Of a DNA stretch of 38,452 nucleotides, positions 14,468-21,930 are shown piece after piece (position 1 is the stretch's first letter; each line of letters begins with the position of its first letter). The stretch covers positions 1-38,452 of the forward strand of contig JACRCK010000132.1 of assembly GCA_016219065.1 (NCBI GenBank), in the 5' to 3' direction. The notes under the pieces are model-generated. The model worked only from the letters and a program-made list of their open reading frames with translations. It was not told the DNA's origin and made no database searches. The position numbers were made by a program, and so were the translations under genes. The DNA comes from Deltaproteobacteria bacterium (GTDB lineage: Bacteria > Desulfobacterota > RBG-13-43-22).

Positions 14468-15838
14468 TTATTTACAAACGGGTTTGGGGAAATTTTCCAG
14501 GGCTACCAGCGAGGCCTGAATTTCCTCGTCCGGCAACTCATAATCCGACAATTTACCCTCAAAATAGGCATTGTAAGCCATGAGGTCAACTAACCCATGG
14601 CCGCTCCAGTTGACCAGGATGGTCTTTTCCTTGCCTTCTTCTTTAGCTTTTTTGGCCTCCCGGATCACCATGGCCAGGGCATGGTTGGTCTCCGGGGCCG
14701 GAATGAAGCCCTCGGTCCGGGCCCAGGTGACCCCGGCGGCAAAGGTCTCCAATTGATTGATGGCCACCGGTTCGATCATCTTGTCCAGGACCAACTGGGA
14801 CACGATGGGGGCCATGCCGTGATAGCGGAGCCCGCCGGCGTGGATGGGTTGGGGGACGAAAGCATGGCCCAGACTATGCATGGCCAGTAAGGGGGTCATC
14901 TGAACGGTATCACCGAAATCATAGACGAAGGGCCCCTTGGTCATGGTCGGGCAGGAGGCCGGTTCGACGGCGTAGACCGCAATTTGTTTCCCGTGGATTT
15001 TATCATAAATGAAAGGCAGGGCCAGCCCGGCAAAATTACTGCCGCCGCCGGCGCAGCCGATGATGACGTCCGGATATTCCCCGATCTTCTCCATCTGCTT
15101 CTTGGCCTCCAGGCCGATGATGGTCTGATGGAGCATGACGTGATTCAGTACGCTGCCCAAGGCATATTTGCTGTCCGGGGTGGTCACGGCGTCTTCCACC
15201 GCCTCGCTGATGGCGATTCCCAGACTGCCCGGGGAATTGGGATCTAGTTCCAGCATCTTTCTCCCGGCATTCGTTTCCGGGCTGGGGCTGGGGATGCAGG
15301 TGGCCCCCCAGGTGTTCATCATCAGACGGCGGTAAGGCTTCTGGTCGAAGCTGATACGGACCATGTAAACCTTGATTTCCAGGCCGAACAGTGCCCCGGC
15401 GTAGCTCAGGGCGCTGCCCCACTGCCCCGCCCCGGTTTCGGTAGCGATCCGTTTCGTGCCGAAGACTTTGTTGTAATAGGCCTGGGGAATGGCGGTGTTC
15501 GGCTTATGGCTGCCCGCCGGACTGACCCCCTCGTTCTTGAAGTAAATCTTGGCCGGGGTCTGTAAAAATTGCTCCAGGGCATAAGCGCGGCCCAGGGGGC
15601 TGGGGCGATAGAACAGGTATTTTTCGAGGACGGGTTCCGGAATATCGATCCAGCGCTGAGGACTGACTTCCTGTTCGATCAGATTCATGGGAAAAACCGG
15701 GGCCAGATCGTCCGGACCTACCGGCTTCCCGGTACCGGGATGCAGAGGGGGGTTCATGCCGTTGGGCATGTCGGGTAGAATGTTGTACCACTGCCGGGGC
15801 ATTTCGTCTTCGGTCAGGATAACTTTTTTTTGTAGCAT
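14468..15838 (-). CDS. trpB2: TrpB2-type tryptophan synthase beta chain-like PLP enzyme
   Basis: 456-residue fold type II PLP enzyme. The long N-terminal extension ([21 protein letters not shown]) and [17 protein letters not shown] are typical of the TrpB2 group rather than TrpB1. The PLP lysine is in [14 protein letters not shown], with GAGQWGSAL and the phosphate loop [10 protein letters not shown]. No trpA is adjacent. The known TrpB2 activity is indole plus serine (or O-phosphoserine) condensation, often without TrpA. AAAGGAGGAG precedes ATG 15838. A consensus promoter lies about 340 nt upstream, leaving a long leader. Confidence 0.9.
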   Translation of the reverse strand: MLQKKVILTEDEMPRQWYNILPDMPNGMNPPLHPGTGKPVGPDDLAPVFPMNLIEQEVSPQRWIDIPEPVLEKYLFYRPSPLGRAYALEQFLQTPAKIYFKNEGVSPAGSHKPNTAIPQAYYNKVFGTKRIATETGAGQWGSALSYAGALFGLEIKVYMVRISFDQKPYRRLMMNTWGATCIPSPSPETNAGRKMLELDPNSPGSLGIAISEAVEDAVTTPDSKYALGSVLNHVMLHQTIIGLEAKKQMEKIGEYPDVIIGCAGGGSNFAGLALPFIYDKIHGKQIAVYAVEPASCPTMTKGPFVYDFGDTVQMTPLLAMHSLGHAFVPQPIHAGGLRYHGMAPIVSQLVLDKMIEPVAINQLETFAAGVTWARTEGFIPAPETNHALAMVIREAKKAKEEGKEKTILVNWSGHGLVDLMAYNAYFEGKLSDYELPDEEIQASLVALENFPKPVCK

Positions 15839-16182
15839 GTCTCCTCCTTTAAATAAATTCGAATATGGTCCATCCTTAGCGCACGACTGACTAAAACGGA
15901 TTTCACCTCCTTTGGCAAAAAGATACGTTTCCTGTATCGGTGGAAAAGCGGGCCGGATTGACGGAAGAAATGAGGACCATTGCTGACAGCGCGGTTCTCC
16001 GATGAGCCGATGATCTGAAATTTTGTTTATTACTAAAAGGCGGTACGTTGTGATATAAAAACAGGCTGCGAAACCAACCCAAAATTTTTACTTAACAGCT
16101 GGTAGAAACAAAGGTTGAGTATGGATAAAGAAAGAATCTCTAGACCCTGATGAGGAAGATGTTCACTTTAACAACGTTTCAA
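15839..16182 (-). promoter_or_regulatory. Long 5' leader of the TrpB-like gene
   Basis: About 335 nt lie between the predicted transcription start (near 16176) and ATG 15838. It holds a weak stem GATAC-AGGAAAC-GTATC followed by TTTTT (about 15916-15938), and an orphan Shine-Dalgarno-like AAAGGAGGTGAAA with no fitting ATG. I see no T-box motif and no Trp-codon leader peptide. Regulatory function is possible but unproven. Confidence 0.35.
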
Positions 16183-16190
16183 ACTATAAA
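16162..16190 (+). promoter_or_regulatory. Promoter for dciA
   Basis: TTCACT, a 17-nt spacer and TATAAA. The predicted start near 16197 gives a 55-nt leader to ATG 16252. The -10 hexamer overlaps the -10 of the opposing promoter. Confidence 0.5.
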
Positions 16191-16211
16191 ATGGTTTGTT
16201 AAACCTGTCAA
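16183..16211 (-). promoter_or_regulatory. Consensus-like sigma-70 promoter for the TrpB-like gene
   Basis: Minus strand TTGACA, a 17-nt spacer and TATAGT: a full consensus -35 and five of six bases at -10, the best promoter match in the window. Confidence 0.7.
16193..16205. promoter_or_regulatory. Operator-like inverted repeat in the promoter spacer
   Basis: GGTTT-GTT-AAACC lies between the -35 and -10 of the leftward promoter and just downstream of the rightward -10. A repressor bound here could block both. The regulator is unknown. Confidence 0.4.
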
Positions 16212-16251
16212 TTAAATTTCATGAAGCCAACATAAGGGGAGAGCCCGGTTT

Positions 16252-16812
16252 ATGAAAAAAAAGATAACACCTTTAAGCGAAGTTCTTCGGGATTTAATCG
16301 AGGGCGGTGCCCTGGCCCCGGATCCGGCGGTGCCTCAGATCCTGGAAATCTGGCCCCGGATGGTGCCGGAATCTTTGCGTCCCTTTGTGTGTCTGGAGGG
16401 GCTTCGGGAAGGGGTGCTGGTGGTGGCGGTTTCCCACCCGGTGGCCGGCCAGCAGTTACAGTTTTTAAGGGAGAATTTCAGGAACCGGATCAATCAGGAA
16501 TTGGGACGGCCGGTCATCAAAGAGTTGCGGTTGAAGATGGGCGCCCTGCCGCCGGACGAGCCCGAAAGGAAAATTCTGGTCGAAGATTGGCCGGGTACAC
16601 CTCGAATCCTGACCCGAAAAGAGAAAGGGGCCATCAAACGCCTGACCGGAGAAATAAAAAATTCCGAGCTCCGGGAAAGGCTGCAGATCCTGATGGAAAA
16701 AAGCCTGGGTTTCAGCGTTCCAGAATCCGCCGAACCTCGGGAGAATAAACGCCGGGCCCCTCGTAAACCGTCAAAGGGGGGAGGATCGTCAGTTCCTCCC
16801 CCCCGTACTTAA
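16252..16812 (+). CDS. DciA-like (DUF721) protein
   Basis: 186 residues. DUF721/DciA proteins help load the replicative helicase DnaB in bacteria lacking DnaC. Seen here are a helical N-terminus, the core IWPRMVPESLRPFVCLEGLR and GVLVVAVSHPVAGQQLQFLR, then INQELGRPVIKELRLKMG, which is the KH-like domain. The C-terminal part is basic and Gly/Pro-rich, as in disordered DciA tails. AAGGGGAG precedes ATG 16252. The last 101 nt overlap the convergent methyltransferase gene. Confidence 0.75.
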   Translation: MKKKITPLSEVLRDLIEGGALAPDPAVPQILEIWPRMVPESLRPFVCLEGLREGVLVVAVSHPVAGQQLQFLRENFRNRINQELGRPVIKELRLKMGALPPDEPERKILVEDWPGTPRILTRKEKGAIKRLTGEIKNSELRERLQILMEKSLGFSVPESAEPRENKRRAPRKPSKGGGSSVPPPRT

Positions 16813-17470
16813 CGGCCTCCAGCAATACCCACTCGCCGTCGCTTTCCGGAAAAGAATGCACCAGCCGGAGTCTTTTCGGCTCCAGACGCGATCGTCGGGC
16901 TTCGAAAATCAGGCCGGCCAGGCGCCGGGCCGGATAGATCAGAAAGAAATGCCCCTTATCCTTAAGAATCCGGCGAACTCCCTGGAGGATTTGGGGGAGG
17001 TCCACGAGGATTTCGTGGCGGGCCAGGGCTTTCTCTTCATTGGGGTTGACCCGTCCGGTTTTCAGGGCTCGATAAGGAGGGTTGGTAATTACCGCGTCAA
17101 GGCAGGCTTCCCGGAATAGGGCGGGGACGGTCCGCATATCCCCCCGAACCAGATGGATCAGGCCTTGTCGGTGATTGAGTCGCAGGTTGCGGGCGGCCAG
17201 GTCCAGCAGCCCGGGTTGCACCTCCAGGCCGATCAGACGGCCTCGGGGGATTTGGGCGGCCAGCAGCAGGGGCAGAATTCCGCAGCCGGTTCCCAGGTCC
17301 AGGACCCGATCGGCAAGTTTTAAACGGATAAAATCCGCCAGGATCATTGTATCGATAGCAAAGCGGTAGCCGTTTTTTTTCTGCAGAATTTGAAGCCGCC
17401 CGGGGCCCCAGCGGTCCAGCGTTTCATCCGCGGCCGGAAACGGTAAGCCGTTAGATGCGGATGGAATCAT
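16712..17470 (-). CDS. tRNA1(Val) (adenine-37-N6)-methyltransferase-like
   Basis: 252-residue class I SAM methyltransferase. The sequence GYRFAIDTMILADFI, motif I VLDLGTGCGILPLLLA, the N6-adenine motif TNPPYR, and the ending LTVYEGPGVYSPEVRRILE all fit the TrmN6/YfiC group that methylates A37 of tRNA-Val. The start overlaps the end of the DUF1015 gene by 20 nt, suggesting co-translation. The end overlaps dciA tail-to-tail by 101 nt. The family ending is intact, so the overlap seems real. Confidence 0.85.
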   Translation of the reverse strand: MIPSASNGLPFPAADETLDRWGPGRLQILQKKNGYRFAIDTMILADFIRLKLADRVLDLGTGCGILPLLLAAQIPRGRLIGLEVQPGLLDLAARNLRLNHRQGLIHLVRGDMRTVPALFREACLDAVITNPPYRALKTGRVNPNEEKALARHEILVDLPQILQGVRRILKDKGHFFLIYPARRLAGLIFEARRSRLEPKRLRLVHSFPESDGEWVLLEAVKYGGEELTILPPLTVYEGPGVYSPEVRRILER

Positions 17471-18803
17471 TCGGCTTCATAACGTTGATAACCAGGCCGG
17501 TTGGTATTTTGGGGTAAAAAAAAGTGGACTTGCGCGGCATGGTCAGCCCCGCTTCGGCCACTTCCTGAACCTGCTCAATAAGGGTGGGTTTGAGCAGAAA
17601 GGCCAGCCGGCACCACCCGGAATCCACCAGTTCCATGGCCTCGGCGGGGTCCTGGCGGTATTCGATCAGGCTCTCTCGATCCAATTCTTCGGGCTTGATC
17701 CCCAGGACCTTCTGGAAAACCAGACGGCTGAGGATCATGACATCCAGTTCCCTTAAGATCGACGGGAGATCCTCGGCGCATTTTCCTTCCAAACCGGTCT
17801 TTTTCAGGGTCAACAGGTAAAAAACCGGGGGCTGGGCGGAATAGACCCCGAATACCTGCCCCTGCCGGGCGGTTTCCTGAAAGCGGGCCAAAAATTCCTT
17901 CTTCACCTTTTTTTTGTTCGCCGGCCGGAAGGGAAACGATTCCACCAGGAAGTCCTCGGAGATTTTTTTCTCGAAGCCCAGCGTTTTCTCTTCGGCAAAG
18001 CGGCACAGGGTGCGGTGAGTAGGCAGAATGGTCAGTCCCGGGTCCTGCATGCGGCACAGGTACATCAGGGTAAAGTTAAAAGGGGCCGTCGGTGGGGCGT
18101 CGGGGAAGCGCTGTTTCATGGCTTCCCGAAAATTCAGGCCGGTTTCATAGCGGTGGTGGCCGTCGGCGATATAGACGATTTTTTCTTTGAAAAGCTGTTG
18201 GGCCTTGCTCAGGGCTGCCGGGTCGGTGACGCGCCGGATATGATGCCGGATCCGGTCTTCATCCTCATAGTCGATGAAGGGGTCGGGCTGGGCTTTGGAC
18301 CCGAGCAGATCCAGGATCTCGTTCTCCGGGTCGGAATAAAAGGAAAAAATCGGGCCGAAATGGGCTCGGCAGTAGTCCAGCAGGTGCAGACGGTCCACCT
18401 TGATGCCGGAAAAGGTTTTTTCATGGGGCCGCACCATCCCCTGGTCAAACGGTTCCAGCCCCAAAAGGGCCAGCAGACCAATCCGCTCCCGCCGGCCCAA
18501 ACCGGGAAGGCGGTAGTTGATTTTATATAGATAAAAGGTCGGCTTGGGATCCCGGATCAGGACTTTCTCCCTTTGCCAGGCTTTCAGCAGTTCCGCCGAC
18601 CGGGTATAGCGGTTTTTGGTGGGGGTATCCCCGGGCAGGATCTTCCCCAGATCCAACTGGATCATGTTGTAGGGACTTCGGGCATAAAAAGCCTCCTGCT
18701 GTTTGGGGGAAATTACATCATAGGGCGGCGTGATCACGTCCGTAAGATGGCTTATTTTTTCGGGATTGTAGATCAAACCCCGGAAAGGTGCGACTAGGGC
18801 CAT
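17451..18803 (-). CDS. DUF1015 family protein
   Basis: 450 residues, with near full-length family features: PFRGLIYNPEK...VITPPYDVISPKQQ at the N-terminus, MVRPHEKTFSGIKVDRLHLL, and IVYIADGHHRYETGLNFRE in the middle. Some relatives have been linked to serine kinase-like activity, but no biochemical role can be claimed here. It probably heads a two-gene unit with the methyltransferase. AAGGAG lies rather far (about 13 nt) from ATG 18803. Confidence 0.85.
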   Translation of the reverse strand: MALVAPFRGLIYNPEKISHLTDVITPPYDVISPKQQEAFYARSPYNMIQLDLGKILPGDTPTKNRYTRSAELLKAWQREKVLIRDPKPTFYLYKINYRLPGLGRRERIGLLALLGLEPFDQGMVRPHEKTFSGIKVDRLHLLDYCRAHFGPIFSFYSDPENEILDLLGSKAQPDPFIDYEDEDRIRHHIRRVTDPAALSKAQQLFKEKIVYIADGHHRYETGLNFREAMKQRFPDAPPTAPFNFTLMYLCRMQDPGLTILPTHRTLCRFAEEKTLGFEKKISEDFLVESFPFRPANKKKVKKEFLARFQETARQGQVFGVYSAQPPVFYLLTLKKTGLEGKCAEDLPSILRELDVMILSRLVFQKVLGIKPEELDRESLIEYRQDPAEAMELVDSGWCRLAFLLKPTLIEQVQEVAEAGLTMPRKSTFFYPKIPTGLVINVMKPNDSIRI

Positions 18804-18889
18804 GGGATTTTTATAACTCCTTGAGATGTTCGCTGAGTAATTTATCTTTATGACACAAAAAGAAGATTTTGTAAATCGCCGGCTGCAAA

Positions 18890-19250
18890 GTCAGATGGAA
18901 GACGGAAGATGGAAGATGGAAGCAAAGACCAATGCCCCCCCTTGTTCCTCAAATCCTGACAGATCTTTCCCGCTAAAAGCGGGACGTACCGAAAAAGCAA
19001 AAATCTTGTTTATCCTGTTAATCCTGTCCACGTCTTTCTTTGCGACCTCTGTGAGAGATGGCAGTTGCTCCCCTCTCCCATCTTCCATCCCGTGTCCTTC
19101 CGTGCCTCCCGTGTCAAAATCCTCGGTCCTGTCCAGTCTTTCCTTTGCGTCCTCTGCGACTTTGCGGTGAATGTCGTCCGTCGGCGCCTGCCCCGCGGAG
19201 GGAACCGAGGCGGGGTCTGTCCCTCCTTAGGCGGGATCTGTGGCAAAAGA
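18890..19250. repeat. Mosaic repeat cluster II
   Basis: Within a 537-nt gap without a gene (18804-19340). The order is: GGAAGATGGAAGATGGAAG run, hairpin CCCGCTAAAAGCGGG, half of the 48-nt palindrome (ACCGAAAAAGCAAAA), TTATCCTGTTAATCCTGTCC, CCGTG run (19089-19120), TTTGCG run (19137-19171), the CGCCTGCCCCGCGGAGG element (19180-19217), and GATCTGTGGCAAAAG. The right-hand part is T/C-rich. The same modules occur in the other clusters. Confidence 0.75.
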
Positions 19251-19340
19251 ACGGCGCGCTCGGCTATTTGGGCGGCGCGTTCAGCGAACACGCCCTACCT
19301 ATTGCTCTTCTCTTTTTTCTTTTTCTTCCCTTCTCCCTTC

Positions 19341-20024
19341 TCACCCCCTGGCCCCGAAAAGGGCCGTGCCCACCCGGATCAGGGTCGCTCCCTCCTCGAT
19401 GGCGACTTCGAAGTCGTGCGACATGCCCATGGAAAGGTGCTCTAAAGTGATTTGGGGGAACTGCTTTTGCCATTCTTTTTGTCGGAGGGCCAGGGAGCGG
19501 AACCAGGGCCGGGAGCGCTCGGGGTCCGGATCGTAGGGGGGAAGGGTCATCAAACCCCGGATGCGTAAGCCCGGCCAGGAGGCGCTTTCCTCAAGCAGCC
19601 GCAGGGCTTCTTCCGGCGCCAGCCCGGCTTTGCTCGCTTCTCCGGCCTCATTGATCTGCACCAGGACCTCCAACGTTTTTTCCGCCTGCAGGCCCAATCG
19701 GTTCAATTCTATAGCCAGGGAAAGGCTGTCCAGCGTCTCGATCATGGAAAAGAGTCGGACAGCCGCTTTGGCCTTGTTCCGCTGTAAATGGCCGATGAAA
19801 TGCCAGGTTCCCTGCCCCAGGGTTTCTATCTTCAACTGGGCTTCCTGTATATAATTTTCTCCGAAGAGGGTGAGACCGGCTTGCAGAGCCTCTTGGATGC
19901 GTTCCACCGGAACGGTTTTAGTCACGGCCAGGAGCTGGACCGATTCGGGCGAACGGCCGGCCCGTCGACAGGCCTCTTCCAGACGCCGGCGGACCTGTCG
20001 TAAATTTTCAGGGCTGAAAGGCAT
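19341..20024 (-). CDS. YggS/PLPBP family pyridoxal-phosphate homeostasis protein
   Basis: 227 residues from ATG 20024 (GGGAGG about 10 nt upstream); the track start at 20057 adds residues atypical for the family. Fold type III barrel: the PLP lysine is in LLAVTKTVPVERI, followed by LFGENYIQEA, WHFIGHLQRNKAK, MTLPPYDPDPE, LSMGMSHDFEVAI and a final RVGTALFGAR. It has no enzymatic reaction and buffers PLP. It overlaps the end of maf by 17 nt, so the two are probably one operon. Confidence 0.92.
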   Translation of the reverse strand: MPFSPENLRQVRRRLEEACRRAGRSPESVQLLAVTKTVPVERIQEALQAGLTLFGENYIQEAQLKIETLGQGTWHFIGHLQRNKAKAAVRLFSMIETLDSLSLAIELNRLGLQAEKTLEVLVQINEAGEASKAGLAPEEALRLLEESASWPGLRIRGLMTLPPYDPDPERSRPWFRSLALRQKEWQKQFPQITLEHLSMGMSHDFEVAIEEGATLIRVGTALFGARG

Positions 20025-20625
20025 GTTTGGTGTTCCCTCCCAACCGGAATCCGGCATTTTTTTCGAAGGCTTCCAGGACTTCGGTCACCGGCAGCCCCAC
20101 CACGTTGGTGTACGAGCCCTTGATTTCCCGGACCAGAAAAGCGCCCCGACCCTGGATGGCGTAGGCCCCGGCCTTGTCCAGGGGTTCCCCGGTTTGCAGG
20201 TACCAATCGATTTCCCAGTGGGAAAGGCGTTTGAAGGTTACCCGGGTACCCACGCACCCGGCAACGGCCTTTTTCAGGGATTGGTTGATCAGGCAGAAGC
20301 CGGTGAAAACCAGGTGGGGTTTCCCGGAAAGGGCCTCCAGAAATTTTTTAGCCTCCCGGGGGGAATCCGGCTTCCCGAAGATGCGTTTCCCCAGGCTGAC
20401 CACTGTGTCGGCCCCCAGTACCCAGTCCTGCGGGAACTTCAATGAGACCGACCGGGCCTTTTCCTGAGCCATCCGTTTGGAAAAGATGACCGGCCTTTCC
20501 CCGGCCCGGGGTACCTCCTCGACGTCGGCGGCCTCCACCCGGAAGGAGATGTCCAGATCCCGCAACAGGTCCTGACGGCGGGGGGATTGGGAGGCAAGGA
20601 TCAATGAAAATGAAGACATAATCAT
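20008..20625 (-). CDS. maf: Maf-family nucleoside triphosphate pyrophosphatase
   Basis: 205 residues, cytosolic; hydrolyses non-canonical NTPs (dTTP/UTP or m7GTP type) to monophosphates. All Maf motifs are seen: LILASQSPRRQDLL, VLGADTVV, GKPDSPREAKKFL, DKAGAYAIQGRGA and KGSYTNVVGLP. The start may be ATG 20625 or the third codon (ATG 20619). Upstream lies an inverted CGGATTT repeat shared with the end of the TatD gene. Confidence 0.93.
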   Translation of the reverse strand: MIMSSFSLILASQSPRRQDLLRDLDISFRVEAADVEEVPRAGERPVIFSKRMAQEKARSVSLKFPQDWVLGADTVVSLGKRIFGKPDSPREAKKFLEALSGKPHLVFTGFCLINQSLKKAVAGCVGTRVTFKRLSHWEIDWYLQTGEPLDKAGAYAIQGRGAFLVREIKGSYTNVVGLPVTEVLEAFEKNAGFRLGGNTKHAFQP

Positions 20626-20633
20626 CCTGTTTT

Positions 20634-20782
20634 AAGTTAAACTCGAAATCCGAAATTCCAAATCTGAAACAAATTCAAATGACCGAATCTCAAAATTCGA
20701 AACGGTTTCTGTTTTGATCATTTGAATTTTGAAAATTCGTGTTTGTTTCGGATTTCGTGCTTCGGATTTCGGATTTAAATTT
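20634..20782. repeat. Inverted TTCGGATTT repeat, two-arm copy
   Basis: The left arm (about 20640-20700) contains GAAATCCGAAATTCC, AAATTCAAATGACCG and TCAAAATTCG. The right arm (about 20715-20782) contains TCATTTGAATTTTG, GTTTGTTTCGGATTTCG and TTCGGATTTCGGATTT. The arms are broadly complementary and the right arm matches 8511-8576. The element encodes the C-terminal tail and stop codon of the TatD protein. Confidence 0.75.
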
Positions 20783-21610
20783 TTTTCTAAACGCTCGGCA
20801 GGTATTCTCATAAATAACCCGCCCCAACTCCTCCAGCCCCATCCTCCTGATCTCCGCCATCCGGGCCGCGGTGTGCAGGAGCTGCACCGGTTCGTTACGC
20901 TTTCCCCGGAAAGGGTGAGGTGTCAGAAAAGGGGCGTCGGTTTCCAGAAGCAGGCTTTCCAGGGGCGCCCGGCGAACCACCTCTTCCAGGATACTCCCTT
21001 TTTTATAAGTGAGCGCCCCGGTGACGGACAGCAAGAAATGGAGGTCCAGGCAGCGGCGGGCCATGGGCCAGTCTCCGGAAAAGCAGTGAAAGATTCCCCC
21101 CACCTCTTCGGCCTTTTCTTCTTTTAAGATGTTCAGGACGTCCTCATGGGCCTCCCGGTCGTGAACGACCAGGGGCCGGGAGACTTCCCGGGCCAAGGCG
21201 ATCATGGCCCGGAAGCACTCTTTTTGACGGGCAGGGGGGGCATAGTTCCGAAAAAAATCCAGCCCCACTTCGCCGACGGCCAGCACTTTCTCGTTGGCGA
21301 TCAGAGATTTTATTTCCGAAACCTGCCGGGAGTCGAACCCGCCGGCCTCATGAGGGTGAAGTCCCACCGTGGCCCAGACCCGGGCCTCTGCTCCGGCCAG
21401 GGCCACGGCCTGCCGGCTGCTCTCCAGGTCGATGCCAATGGTGATTACGGCGGCAAAACCCTGATCCCAGGCCCGCTGCAGCACCTCCCCGCGATCCGGG
21501 TCAAAGTCTTTCATATCCAAATGGGCGTGGGAATCGATCCAGCCCCACCGGGCTTTTAAATCTTTTTTTTCAGTTATATCCATGGTGAGGTTTTTTAGAA
21601 AGCTTATCAT
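20690..21610 (-). CDS. TatD-family metal-dependent hydrolase with a repeat-encoded tail
   Basis: 306 residues. The TatD DNase/hydrolase barrel is complete: DSHAHLD, VGLHPHEA, GEVGLDF, LVVHDREA, IFHCFSG and LLLETDAPFLTPHPFRGKRN. A functional barrel should end near ENTCRAFRKKF. The last roughly 28 residues (SEIRSTKSETNTNF...) are encoded by the CGGATTT repeat. The start is uncertain: ATG 21610, or ATG 21583, which gives a more usual N-terminus. Neither has a strong Shine-Dalgarno. The function is broad (nuclease or D-aminoacyl hydrolase). Confidence 0.9.
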   Translation of the reverse strand: MISFLKNLTMDITEKKDLKARWGWIDSHAHLDMKDFDPDRGEVLQRAWDQGFAAVITIGIDLESSRQAVALAGAEARVWATVGLHPHEAGGFDSRQVSEIKSLIANEKVLAVGEVGLDFFRNYAPPARQKECFRAMIALAREVSRPLVVHDREAHEDVLNILKEEKAEEVGGIFHCFSGDWPMARRCLDLHFLLSVTGALTYKKGSILEEVVRRAPLESLLLETDAPFLTPHPFRGKRNEPVQLLHTAARMAEIRRMGLEELGRVIYENTCRAFRKKFKSEIRSTKSETNTNFQNSNDQNRNRFEF

Positions 21611-21930
21611 GGGATTTTGACACGGAAAACACGGAATAACACGGAATACACGGAAAAAGACCCATGGAAGTTATCAGGAAATCGGGATTCCGATTTCCTG
21701 ATAAAATTTCTATTTCGTCCTCGTCTTTGTCCGTTTTTGTCCGTGTGTGTCTGTGGCTAAAAAGTTTTTCCCGTGTCTTCCGTGCCTCCCGTGTCAAAAA
21801 CCCTGTTCTTACGCCTTTCTTTGCGTTCTCTGCGTCTCTGCGGTGAATTCGCTTTTGTCCGTCGGCGCCTGCCCCGCGGAGGCAACCGAGGCGGGGTCCG
21901 TAGTGTCTGTGGCAAAAAAGTTTTTCAGTC
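21611..21930. repeat. Mosaic repeat cluster III
   Basis: Order: CACGG run (21618-21658), a 30-nt palindrome (21673-21702, core AAATCGGGATTCCGATTT), GTCTTTGTCCGTTTTTGTCC, GTGGCTAAAAAGTTTTT, CCGTG run (21769-21800), TTTGCG run (21814-21851), the CGCCTGCCCCGCGGAGG element (21861-21898), and GTCTGTGGCAAAAAAG directly before the stop codon of the leftward GGDEF gene. There is no gene. Confidence 0.8.

Noticed and set aside
15839-16182. T-box or tryptophan attenuator leader
   Set aside because: No AGGGTGGNACCGCG-like motif and no Trp-codon leader peptide; the only stem followed by T residues has about 5 bp.
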